Below are positions 8,060-15,892 of a stretch of DNA of 64,000 nt, piece after piece. Position numbers and translations under genes: made by a program. A model generated the notes under the pieces. That model was given only the letters and a program-made list of their open reading frames with translations, had not been told where the DNA came from and made no database searches. Origin of the DNA: Paenibacillus tianjinensis (GTDB taxonomy: Bacteria; Bacillota; Bacilli; Paenibacillales; Paenibacillaceae); contig NZ_CP070969.1 in assembly GCF_017086365.1 (NCBI RefSeq), forward strand, positions 3,224,001-3,288,000, given 5' to 3'. The first letter of the stretch is position 1. Each line of letters begins with the position of its first letter.

Positions 8060-9274
8060 TTATTCGAGCTCGATCCCTTTGGTCTCTTTTCCCAGCAGCA
8101 GCACCGCAAGCGCACCAATAACAATCGTTACGAAAAACAGCATAAATATCGAGCTGATGCCAACTGATTTCCCTACGAGCACACCGACCAGCAGCGGAGC
8201 CAGAATCCCGCCGATCCGGCCAAAGGAGGTAGCCAGCCCAGCACCTGTAGAGCGGATTGCTGTCGGATACAGCTCAGGAGTGTAGGCATACATACCGCCC
8301 CATGCGCCGAGATTGAAGAAGGATAGGCAGATCCCGGCAGCCATGAGCATTCCTTCGGTCGTCGCATTACCGAACCAGGCAGCACTTCCTGCAGTTAGCA
8401 GTAAATAAATAACAAGCACAAACTTACGCCCGAACTTCTCTATGAAATACGCGGCTGTGAAGTAACCAGGCAGCTGAGCGAGCGTCATGATGAGCACATA
8501 TTCGAAGCTCTTGACGAGGCTGAAGCCTTTCAGCACCATCACCGTAGGCAGCCACAGGAACATTCCATAGTAAGAGAAGACCACGGTGAACCAAAGAATC
8601 CACAGCATAATCGTCGAACGGCGGTACTCCGGTGACCAGACAGTAGCAATCCGCGTACCCAGCGGTACCGGTGCTTTTTTCTTCATTTCCGCAAACCGCG
8701 GTGAATCCTCGATGGCACGGCGTAAATAAAGAGCGTATAACGCCGGAATGGCCCCTATGGCAAAAGCTACTCGCCAGCCGTAATCCGGAATGACGAAATA
8801 GGCGATTAAGGCCGCAGCGATCCAGCCCACCGCCCAAAAGCTCTCCAGAAGGACGACAGCCCTTCCTCTTTCCGCAGCGGGCATGCTCTCGGATACTAGC
8901 GTTGAGGCAACAGGTAATTCTCCGCCCAGGCCGAACCCGGCAATAAACCGTAGTACACACAGTATGGCAAAGCCCGCCGCAAAAGCCGATAAGCCGCTCG
9001 CCAGTGAGAAGATCAGCAGCGTCCATAGCAGCACTGATTTGCGGCCGAAACGGTCGGCCAGAATGCCAGCCGCCGCAGCACCGGCCGCCATCCCTAGAGA
9101 ATTTATACTGGTTAAGAGTCCGATCTTCTCCGGACCCAGCTCCCACTCTTTAGCCAGCGCGGCAACGACAAACGAGATCATCCCGACATCCATGGCGTCG
9201 AACATCCAGCTTAAACCAGCGCTCAGCAGCAGCTTGCGCCTCTTCGGATCGCGCAGCAGCGTCATTTGATTCAT
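8060..9274 (-). CDS. niaP: NiaP-type MFS transporter (niacin uptake)
   Basis: Twelve-helix major-facilitator permease, 404 residues, closely resembling Bacillus subtilis NiaP (YceI), which imports nicotinate/nicotinamide as an NAD precursor. Shared blocks include the N-terminal LSWMFDAMDVGMISF, the helix 2-3 loop GILADRFGRKSV, ESFWAVGWIAAALIAYFVIP, FSYYGMFLWLP and the C-terminal KETKGIELE. A TTG two codons upstream would lengthen it, but the ATG at 9272-9274 follows AGAGGTG at seven bases. It is transcribed alone. No NAD repressor gene lies beside it and no operator was recognised upstream. Confidence 0.88.
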   Translation of the reverse strand: MNQMTLLRDPKRRKLLLSAGLSWMFDAMDVGMISFVVAALAKEWELGPEKIGLLTSINSLGMAAGAAAAGILADRFGRKSVLLWTLLIFSLASGLSAFAAGFAILCVLRFIAGFGLGGELPVASTLVSESMPAAERGRAVVLLESFWAVGWIAAALIAYFVIPDYGWRVAFAIGAIPALYALYLRRAIEDSPRFAEMKKKAPVPLGTRIATVWSPEYRRSTIMLWILWFTVVFSYYGMFLWLPTVMVLKGFSLVKSFEYVLIMTLAQLPGYFTAAYFIEKFGRKFVLVIYLLLTAGSAAWFGNATTEGMLMAAGICLSFFNLGAWGGMYAYTPELYPTAIRSTGAGLATSFGRIGGILAPLLVGVLVGKSVGISSIFMLFFVTIVIGALAVLLLGKETKGIELE

Positions 9275-9352
9275 CCTCAAGCACCTCTTTCTAACTCCGA
9301 CTATTCTACCTGGAACGATTTGTTACTCCTACACATTTTAATTTTGCAATGA

Positions 9353-10120
9353 TTAAAAATCAAGGAATAACTCAGCATTAAAGTATTGCCTAGCCAGTGA
9401 CTGAAAATAACAGGTCTGCACGGAAATCGCCGCAATCATCAGCATGTTCTGTACGGCATCCTTTTGCGACCGTGTGAGATGTGTAAGCCTGTCCATTCTT
9501 TTCTCCAGAAATCCACTGATGGTTCTGTCCGTTTTCCAGGAATATTCCTTATGGGCACTCCGTTCAGCAATCCCCTGCGCCTGTAGAGCCGGACTTGTCT
9601 TGAGGTCCTCAAACAGCTCGGCATACCCGTAGTACAGTTCCGCCGGTTCAACCAGATCATCATCATCACGTTCGGGCTTCAGGAACAGGATGCGGAAGAG
9701 CTGGCGGATGCTCTCGAAATCAAGCACTGCTTTGAGGTCGTCTATTATAAACAGAAGCGCGGCCTGATTCACTGAATATTTCTTCCCTTCCCGCGGTGAA
9801 CCTAAATATTCTTTGAAATCGCGTTTCACCCAGTTCTGCATAGCGGTAACAGATAGTGTGGAATACTCAATCAGATGTCCCAGGGCAGCGATGTCTGCAA
9901 GTGAAAGGCCTTTGACTCTGGTACCTTTAATAATTTTCTGCAGGATCGGCGGGATATCCGTAGATAAAAAAGCAGGCAGGGACAACCCCTTCTGCACTTC
10001 TTCCTGATGGAATTTGGTCCAGGCTTCCTGCAATATACGCAGCGGCTTCCGATCACCATTTTCGGTCAGGGACAGCAGCAGACCCGACATTTCTTTGCGG
10101 CTCAAAGTAAAAGCTTCCAT
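9353..10120 (-). CDS. DUF1836 domain protein
   Basis: Soluble protein of about 255 residues with the DUF1836 signature (SLADIAALGHLIEYS, TAMQNWVKRDFKEYLG, AALLFIIDDLKAVLDF). The start of this domain resembles a helix-turn-helix, so a DNA-binding role is possible but unproven. The open frame extends to an ATG at 10175-10177 that has no ribosome site. The ATG at 10118-10120 follows GGGGTG at six bases and was preferred. The gene diverges from the CNNM transporter at 10236, and the shared intergenic region holds two palindromes, which fits local regulation. Confidence 0.75.
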   Translation of the reverse strand: MEAFTLSRKEMSGLLLSLTENGDRKPLRILQEAWTKFHQEEVQKGLSLPAFLSTDIPPILQKIIKGTRVKGLSLADIAALGHLIEYSTLSVTAMQNWVKRDFKEYLGSPREGKKYSVNQAALLFIIDDLKAVLDFESIRQLFRILFLKPERDDDDLVEPAELYYGYAELFEDLKTSPALQAQGIAERSAHKEYSWKTDRTISGFLEKRMDRLTHLTRSQKDAVQNMLMIAAISVQTCYFQSLARQYFNAELFLDF

Positions 10121-10140
10121 AGATGGCACCCCTTCGCCAT

Positions 10141-10169
10141 TTGATTTTTCGTTTAAAAGTTCGTACAAT
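10141..10169 (+). promoter_or_regulatory. Sigma-A-type promoter of the CNNM transporter gene
   Basis: TTGATT (10141-10146), a 17-base spacer, then TACAAT (10164-10169). The start of transcription would fall about 10176, inside the palindrome at 10171-10184. Confidence 0.6.
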
Positions 10170-10170
10170 A

Positions 10171-10196
10171 AGTTCATATGAACTCATAATATGAGT
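10171..10196. promoter_or_regulatory. Overlapping palindromes between DUF1836 and CNNM genes
   Basis: AGTTCATATGAACT is a perfect 14-base palindrome at 10171-10184. ACTCATAATATGAGT at 10182-10196 is a second one with 6-base arms. Both lie at and just after the predicted transcription start of the plus-strand gene, so they are good candidate operators. Confidence 0.55.
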
Positions 10197-10235
10197 ATAA
10201 CCTATTTTAAAGACGAGAGGGATGGTAAAGATTTT

Positions 10236-11558
10236 ATGGGTATAGGACTTAGTTTGACGTTGGTGGCTATTTTGATTATCTTAACCGCTTTTTTTGTAGC
10301 TACGGAATTTGCAGTGGTACGGCTTAGAGGCAGCCAGGTGAGCCAGATGGTCCTCGATGGCAAGAAGAATGCACTTGCTGTGCAGCGGGTTTCCGCTAAC
10401 CTGGATGGTTATCTGTCCGCTTGTCAGCTTGGGATTACCATCACCGCACTCGGTATCGGGGCACTTGCTGAACCGGCTTTTGAGCAGCTGCTGCTGCCAC
10501 TGTTCGATATGGTGAATATCAGCCACAGCGTCAGTGAGCCTATTGCGTTCGCATTAGCCTTCATTATTGCAACCTTCCTGCACGTGGTCGTGGGTGAGCT
10601 TGCTCCGAAGACTGCAGCTATAAACATTCCGGAAAAAATCGGTCAATTTACTTCACCGCTGATTATTTGGTTCTACAAAATTCTTTACCCTTTGATTTGG
10701 ATTATGAACGGCTCCGCCAATATGCTTGTCCGTCTGTTCGGGATGAAGCCGGCCAGTGAGCATGGTGATGCGCATTCCGAGGAAGAAATTCGTCTGATCC
10801 TCTCTGAGAGTTATGAGAATGGAAAGATCAACAAAGCTGAATACGGTTATGTGAACCGGATCTTTAATTTTGATGAAATGCTGGCCAAGGAAATTATGGT
10901 GCCGCGGACCGATATGATCTGCCTGTTCTCCAATCACTCATTAAAGGAGAATTTCGACATCATCCGCAAGGAACAATACACCCGTTTCCCGGTTGCAGAT
11001 GGCAGTAAAGACAATATTATTGGCATGATCAACACGAAGCAGCTGTATTTACAATATGATAATGATCCTGATTTCGATTTCAAAAAGCTGATTCTGCCGC
11101 TGCTGACCGTATCCGAGGTTACACCGGTCAAAACCCTGCTGACCCGCATGCAGCTGGAGCGTGTGCACATTGCCCTGCTGCTGGATGAATATGGCGGAAC
11201 CTCAGGTCTGATTACAATTGAAGACATTCTGGAAGAGATTGTCGGTGAGATTCGTGATGAGTTCGACGGGGATGAGAGAAGGAATGTGGAGAAGCTCAGC
11301 GATTCCCATTACCTCTTCGACGGCAAGGTTTCACTGCTTGAGATTAAACAGAAGGCCGGCATTGATTTGCATGATGACGAGGTAACGACTATCGGGGGCT
11401 GGCTGTACAGCCACTTGGACGAGCCGGCAATCGGCAAAAGCATTGACCATGAGCATATTACCCTTACGGTACGTGAAATGAATAAGAACCGTATCCGCAA
11501 GGTTGAGGTGCATATCGGTCAGAAAAATACGGCAGATTCGTCACAGCATCAGGAATAA
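10236..11558 (+). CDS. CNNM/CorC-type transporter (hemolysin family, DUF21-CBS-CorC)
   Basis: Membrane protein of 440 residues from the ATG at 10236; an upstream ATG at 10191 lies in the operator and has no ribosome site. Domain order: DUF21/CNNM membrane region with four hydrophobic segments (first ~200 residues, including HVVVGELAPKTAAI), a CBS pair in the middle (IMVPRTDMICL, LLLDEYGGTSGLITIEDILEE), and a C-terminal CorC_HlyC domain. The family includes Mg2+ and other divalent-cation exporters; the old name hemolysin is historical. A close paralogue lies at 45184-46500. Substrate here is inferred only. Confidence 0.9.
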   Translation: MGIGLSLTLVAILIILTAFFVATEFAVVRLRGSQVSQMVLDGKKNALAVQRVSANLDGYLSACQLGITITALGIGALAEPAFEQLLLPLFDMVNISHSVSEPIAFALAFIIATFLHVVVGELAPKTAAINIPEKIGQFTSPLIIWFYKILYPLIWIMNGSANMLVRLFGMKPASEHGDAHSEEEIRLILSESYENGKINKAEYGYVNRIFNFDEMLAKEIMVPRTDMICLFSNHSLKENFDIIRKEQYTRFPVADGSKDNIIGMINTKQLYLQYDNDPDFDFKKLILPLLTVSEVTPVKTLLTRMQLERVHIALLLDEYGGTSGLITIEDILEEIVGEIRDEFDGDERRNVEKLSDSHYLFDGKVSLLEIKQKAGIDLHDDEVTTIGGWLYSHLDEPAIGKSIDHEHITLTVREMNKNRIRKVEVHIGQKNTADSSQHQE

Positions 11559-11620
11559 TCAGGCTCATAGTGAAGTAGAAGGATAATTTATAGTATGAAT
11601 CATATAAACCTTATATAGAA

Positions 11621-11650
11621 GAAAGGCGCCCCTTTACAGGAGCGCCTTTC
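11621..11650. terminator. Bidirectional terminator between convergent genes
   Basis: GAAAGGCGC and GCGCCTTTC form a 9-base perfect stem between the CNNM gene and the convergent GNAT gene. The flanking T-tracts are short. Confidence 0.65.
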
Positions 11651-11736
11651 TTATGCCCATATCCGAACGGATCCGATTAACGGTTAAATAGAATTTCTCC
11701 CGTCAATTCTAACAGAACTACCGGCAGAAATTCCAG

Positions 11737-12243
11737 TTAATCAATAATCTTGCTCATATAATACTCGTCCACCCATTCTCCGCCGATGTTCAAAGATTTC
11801 TTCTTCATGCCTTCAATCTCAAATCCGCATTTCTTATACAGTGCGATCCCCCGCTCATTATGGGTCATAACAGTAAGTTCAAGGCGTACGATACGCGCGG
11901 ATCGTGCCCAAGCTTCCATTTCCTGAAATAATCCGCTGCCGATCCCCATGCCCTGATACTGCTGCAGGATACCAATAACAATGTAGGCACTGTGTTTATT
12001 CCGCCTTACACTGCCACCCCTGACCGATAGATAACCGGCCAGCCCCCCATTCACCTCTGCTCCGATCAATATCGAAGTTTCCGAGGCGGTAAAGCTCTCA
12101 ATCATTTCTTTGACCTGCTGCAGCCCGGTCTGACGTTCATCAGGCTCCAGCAGCATAAATGAAGACTCCCGGTCCAGAGCATGCTGCAGACTTAACAGTC
12201 CGGCAGCATCCTCTGGAACGAGCTTCCGCAGTGTTACGATCAT
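11737..12243 (-). CDS. GNAT family N-acetyltransferase
   Basis: About 168 residues with the GNAT fold: motif A with the acetyl-CoA loop (QQYQGMGIGSGLF) and motif B (NERGIALYKKCGF). It transfers an acetyl group to an unknown amine. The ATG at 12241-12243 follows GGGAGGGGG at eight bases; an ATG 12 codons earlier would overlap the preceding VOC gene. It lies 23 bases after the VOC gene in the same direction, so the two are probably co-transcribed. It resembles ribosomal-protein or small-molecule acetyltransferases equally well. Confidence 0.85.
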   Translation of the reverse strand: MIVTLRKLVPEDAAGLLSLQHALDRESSFMLLEPDERQTGLQQVKEMIESFTASETSILIGAEVNGGLAGYLSVRGGSVRRNKHSAYIVIGILQQYQGMGIGSGLFQEMEAWARSARIVRLELTVMTHNERGIALYKKCGFEIEGMKKKSLNIGGEWVDEYYMSKIID

Positions 12244-12266
12244 GGCCAGTCCCCCTCCCGTCACCT

Positions 12267-12620
12267 TCAACAGCGGCAAATCATCAGAACATTCCCATCC
12301 GGGTCTTTGAAATTGAACCAGTGATCATGCTCGATATCTGTGAGTATCTCTGCCCCGCTCGCTTTGACATAATCATAAGCAGCATCAATATCCTCTGTGT
12401 TCAAATGAAAGGAAGGTACTTTGAGCACGGATTCAGAAGTGAAAATTTTACTGTCCAGAACAATTCCCGGGCCCTGCATCGGCACCACATATAAATGTCC
12501 GAACAATACCTCGCCATCCAGCGGAAGTCCCAATAAGCTGCAGTACCAGTTCTTTGACCTTTCAATGTCGCTGACCGGGATGAAGACGGCGCCAATCTGA
12601 TTCAGAATCGGACTTGTCAC
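12267..12620 (-). CDS. VOC/glyoxalase-fold protein
   Basis: Small protein with one vicinal-oxygen-chelate module (FIPVSDIERSKNWYCSLLGL at the start, FNFKDPDGNVLMIC at the end), the fold of glyoxalase I, bleomycin-resistance and dioxygenase proteins. The open frame begins at 12689, but the GTG at 12618-12620 follows AGAGGAGG and yields 117 residues, the usual size of a single VOC unit. The expected first metal-binding position cannot be confirmed, so enzymatic activity is uncertain. It is upstream of the GNAT gene and divergent from the K+ channel gene. Confidence 0.8.
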   Translation of the reverse strand: MTSPILNQIGAVFIPVSDIERSKNWYCSLLGLPLDGEVLFGHLYVVPMQGPGIVLDSKIFTSESVLKVPSFHLNTEDIDAAYDYVKASGAEILTDIEHDHWFNFKDPDGNVLMICRC

Positions 12621-12727
12621 AGCGAGTATAGCCTCCTCTAAGAATTGAAGAATAGGTTTAACACTTATTAATTCGATAAAATCTGCCAATTTCCTGCGCT
12701 CTTTAGTGAAGCGGCAACTACTTATGA

Positions 12728-12733
12728 TATAAT
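12728..12733 (+). promoter_or_regulatory. -10 element of the ktrB-type gene
   Basis: A consensus TATAAT about 40 bases before the TTG start. The -35 region (near TTTAGTG, 12702-12708) is weak. No riboswitch fits in the short leader. Confidence 0.5.
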
Positions 12734-12769
12734 CTTGGCAAATTATATTATGATGTCAGGAGAATTATT

Positions 12770-14116
12770 TTGGCTAATTTATCACTCGCGCATCTTAGAC
12801 TGACACCCCCCAAAATATTATCGCTTGGATTTATCCTGCTGATCGCAGCCGGAACACTGCTATTATATTTACCTGCTGCTTCGACGGGTGACCGTATTTC
12901 ATTCATCGATGCATTATTCATGGCAACTTCAGCCACCTGTGTTACCGGACTTGCCGTTATTGATACCGGAACCGAATTGACCGTATTCGGCCAGGTTGTG
13001 TTACTGGTACTGTTCCAGTTCGGAGGTCTGGGTTTCATAACAATGGCGACTTTAATTACGCTGGTGCTCAGCAAACGGATTTCACTGAAAGAACGGCTGC
13101 TGCTCCAGGAATCGATGAACCAGAATTCGATGCAGGGAATCGTAAAGCTGATCCGCCGGGTATTAATCTACTCGCTCGTAATTCAGCTCAGTGGAGCCAT
13201 ATTGCTTGCTGCAAGATTTTTGATAGATATGCCGGTTGGCAAAGCCTTGTACTACGGATTGTTCCATAGCGTTTCTATCTTCAACAACGCCGGCTTCGAT
13301 CTCTTCGGAGACGTCCACGGGCCATTCAGCGGCCTTACCCGTTATGTAGAGGATCCGATTGTGAATATTACGTCCATGCTGCTGATCTTCCTCGGCGGCA
13401 TTGGCTTTATCGTACTGTCAGACGTAGTTGACTTTCCGAAGCGCAAACGGCTGACCCTGCATTCCAAAGTAGTCTTGTCTAGTTCAGCAGCTCTGATCGT
13501 GATCGGTGCGGCAGTCTTTTTCTGGCTGGAGCTGAATTCTACGCTGAAACCGCTGCATGCCGGAGGTAAAATTATGGCCTCCTTCCTGCAGGCGATTACC
13601 CCGCGTTCCGGTGGCGTCACTACGATTGAGATCCCGCTGCTGCGCGAATCTACCCAGTTTCTGATGATTCTGCTGATGTTCATCGGGGCTGCGCCCGGAT
13701 CTACCGGGGGCGGTATCAAAATCACCACCTTTGCCCTTCTGGTCGTTACTGTATATGCCAGAATCCGGGGCAAGGAGGATATTGTCATGTTCCGCCACCG
13801 GATATCCAAAGACAATGTCTATCGGGCGATTACAATGACGCTGTTGTCACTAATTCTCGTCGTAACCGCGACTATGCTGCTGTCGGTTACAGAGAGTGCA
13901 GACTTCCTGACCGTACTGTTTGAGGCTGTGTCCGCATTCGGCACCTCCGGTATAACGATGGGACTGACACCGGAGCTGACGACGGCCGGTAAAATTCTGG
14001 TCATCATTCTGATGTTCGTCGGGCGGACAGGACCCCTAACTCTTGCCTATGCGATTAAACCCAAAAAAAATAAAGAGCTTTACCGGTACCCCGAAGGCAA
14101 CATTACTATCGGCTAA
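12770..14116 (+). CDS. ktrB: KtrB/KtrD-type potassium channel subunit (TrkH family)
   Basis: Membrane subunit of a Ktr K+ uptake system, 448 residues, matching Bacillus KtrB/KtrD along its length. The four pore loops are visible: SATCVTGLAV, IFNNAGFDLFG, TPRSGGVTTIE and SAFGTSGITMG, each carrying the filter glycine. The start is TTG at 12770 with AGGAG seven bases before. Ktr channels need a cytoplasmic RCK ring (KtrA or KtrC), which is not in the window. KtrB and KtrD cannot be told apart here. A second K+ transporter, kimA, lies at 39431-41248. Confidence 0.9.
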   Translation: MANLSLAHLRLTPPKILSLGFILLIAAGTLLLYLPAASTGDRISFIDALFMATSATCVTGLAVIDTGTELTVFGQVVLLVLFQFGGLGFITMATLITLVLSKRISLKERLLLQESMNQNSMQGIVKLIRRVLIYSLVIQLSGAILLAARFLIDMPVGKALYYGLFHSVSIFNNAGFDLFGDVHGPFSGLTRYVEDPIVNITSMLLIFLGGIGFIVLSDVVDFPKRKRLTLHSKVVLSSSAALIVIGAAVFFWLELNSTLKPLHAGGKIMASFLQAITPRSGGVTTIEIPLLRESTQFLMILLMFIGAAPGSTGGGIKITTFALLVVTVYARIRGKEDIVMFRHRISKDNVYRAITMTLLSLILVVTATMLLSVTESADFLTVLFEAVSAFGTSGITMGLTPELTTAGKILVIILMFVGRTGPLTLAYAIKPKKNKELYRYPEGNITIG

Positions 14117-14122
14117 ATGAAT

Positions 14123-14182
14123 AAAAATGCGACCCTTAGCAGGCAGGCACTCTTGTCCTCCTCTAAGCGGTCGCATTTTTTG
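14123..14182 (+). terminator. Terminator after the K+ channel gene
   Basis: AAAAATGCGACC (14123-14134) pairs with GGTCGCATTTTT (14169-14180), extended by CTTAG/CTAAG, and ends in T. The symmetry makes it usable for the convergent gene at 14187-14462 too. Confidence 0.8.
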
Positions 14183-14186
14183 CTTG

Positions 14187-14462
14187 TTATTCTTCTACGT
14201 CCTCCTGGGTGTCCAAAGCGGCATCCAGCAGCTGATTAAAGAAATCATCGTCGTTCTCCAGCAGAGTATCCACTTCCAGGAACTGCTCTTCACTTCCCGG
14301 CTCGCCGGCGAAGCTTAGACTGTAATCCCATTCACTGCCGCGTTTGCTGAAAAAAGTGATCTCATACGGGAACTTATGCTGCTCAATGGTGAATACTGTT
14401 CTCCCGACAAAGCTTTTGTCTTCCTCGCGTTTCAGCTCTGCTTTGACAATTTCTACGTTCAT
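14187..14462 (-). CDS. Conserved hypothetical acidic protein, 91 aa
   Basis: Small soluble protein with an alternating strand-rich first half (VEIVKAELKREED, VFTIEQHKFPYEITFF) and a strongly acidic helical tail (TLLENDDDFFNQLLDAALD). No signal peptide, membrane segment or catalytic motif is seen. ATG at 14460-14462 is preceded by GGTAGG. It is convergent with the K+ channel gene and divergent from the aminopeptidases, so context gives no functional hint. The family was not recognised. Confidence 0.7.
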   Translation of the reverse strand: MNVEIVKAELKREEDKSFVGRTVFTIEQHKFPYEITFFSKRGSEWDYSLSFAGEPGSEEQFLEVDTLLENDDDFFNQLLDAALDTQEDVEE

Positions 14463-14546
14463 GCTTTTTCCTACCTTTCATCAGTTCAATCTCACATCCC
14501 CAGTATAGCATTGATATATGGGCAATTTCCTCTCTTTACTGCGCAA

Positions 14547-14574
14547 TTGACTTTTTTCATCCGGCGGTTAATAA
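14547..14574 (+). promoter_or_regulatory. Promoter of the aminopeptidase pair
   Basis: TTGACT (14547-14552), a 16-base spacer, then TAATAA (14569-14574), about 50 bases before the first aminopeptidase start. Confidence 0.45.
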
Positions 14575-14626
14575 TTTAATACAATGCATATATAGAACTA
14601 AAAATATACCAAATGGAGGAAAACCA

Positions 14627-15859
14627 ATGATCGATTTTGCAGCAAAGCTTAGTAAGTATGCGGATTTGGCTGTTGAGATTGGAGTTAATGTCCAGCCGGG
14701 ACAGACTCTGGTCGTGAATGCACCGATTTCCGGAGCCGAGTTTGTCCGTCTGATTACTGCCAAGGCCTACGCCAAGGGAGCAAGTCTGGTCAAAGTAAAC
14801 TGGAGTGATGAATTCGTCACCCGCCAGCAATTCGAGCATGCCGCTCCGGAAGTATTCACGAAAGCACCTACCTGGTATGCCGGGGAAATGACCGAATTTG
14901 CTGAGAATGGCGCTGCCATCCTGAATGTTATCGCAGAAAATCCCGATGCGCTCACAGGTATTGATCCTGAACGTATTGCCAATTTCCAAAAGACACGTGG
15001 TGCAGCACTCCAGAGATACCGTGAGCTGCAGATGTCCGATAAAGTCAGCTGGAGTATTGTGGCTATCCCGTCACAGCCCTGGGCTGACAAAGTGTTCCCG
15101 GATGTGCCGGCTGAAGAACGCGTGGATAAGCTGTGGGAAGCCATTTTCCATACCGTGCGCTTAGACCGTGAAGACCCGGTAGCCGCCTGGCAGGAGCATT
15201 TGGACACCCTGGAGCAGAAAGCCAATGTCCTAAACGCCAAGAAATATAAAAGCTTGCATTACATAGCACCCGGTACCGACCTCACTATTGAGCTCCCGGA
15301 AGGCCATCTGTGGGCACAGGGTGACAGCATCAACGCGAAGGGCCATTCCTTCGTCGCCAATATGCCAACCGAAGAAGTATTCACTGCACCGCTTAAGACT
15401 GGTGTTAACGGTACTGTTAGAGCTACCAAACCGCTCAGCTACGGCGGGAATATTATTGACGGCTTCTCTATTACCTTTGAGAACGGACGTATCATCAGTG
15501 TAAGCGCCGAGCAAGGCCAGGATTCACTGGAATATCTGATCGGCCTGGATGAGGGCGCGAAATACCTGGGTGAAGTTGCGCTTGTACCGCATAAATCCCC
15601 GATCTCTGAATCAAACATCCTGTATTTCAATACCTTGTTTGATGAGAATGCCTCCAACCATCTGGCCATTGGCACAGCTTACGCTTTCTGTCTGGAAGGC
15701 GGCAAAGAAATGACCCAGGATGAGCTGACTGCACATGGTCTTAACACAAGCGTTACCCACGTTGACTTTATGATCGGATCGCCTGAGATGGATATCTACG
15801 GCATTTCCGCAGACGGCTCGCAAGAACCCGTCTTCCTCAAAGGAAACTGGGCGTTTTAA
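14627..15859 (+). CDS. ampS: M29 family aminopeptidase (AmpS-like), copy 1
   Basis: Cytoplasmic metallo-aminopeptidase, 410 residues, removing N-terminal residues from peptides with a dinuclear metal site. The M29 ligand motifs are in place: NMPTEEVFTAPLKTG (metal-binding Glu), GEVALVP (Glu), SNILYFNTLFDENASNHLAIG (His and Tyr region) and VTHVDFMIGSPEMDI (His and Asp). Start ATG follows TGGAGG. A paralogue with the same motifs begins 33 bases downstream (15893-17131), so this is a tandem duplication transcribed as one unit. Confidence 0.92.
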   Translation: MIDFAAKLSKYADLAVEIGVNVQPGQTLVVNAPISGAEFVRLITAKAYAKGASLVKVNWSDEFVTRQQFEHAAPEVFTKAPTWYAGEMTEFAENGAAILNVIAENPDALTGIDPERIANFQKTRGAALQRYRELQMSDKVSWSIVAIPSQPWADKVFPDVPAEERVDKLWEAIFHTVRLDREDPVAAWQEHLDTLEQKANVLNAKKYKSLHYIAPGTDLTIELPEGHLWAQGDSINAKGHSFVANMPTEEVFTAPLKTGVNGTVRATKPLSYGGNIIDGFSITFENGRIISVSAEQGQDSLEYLIGLDEGAKYLGEVALVPHKSPISESNILYFNTLFDENASNHLAIGTAYAFCLEGGKEMTQDELTAHGLNTSVTHVDFMIGSPEMDIYGISADGSQEPVFLKGNWAF

Positions 15860-15892
15860 TAAATACAGATAAAGATGACAGGAGCTGAACCA

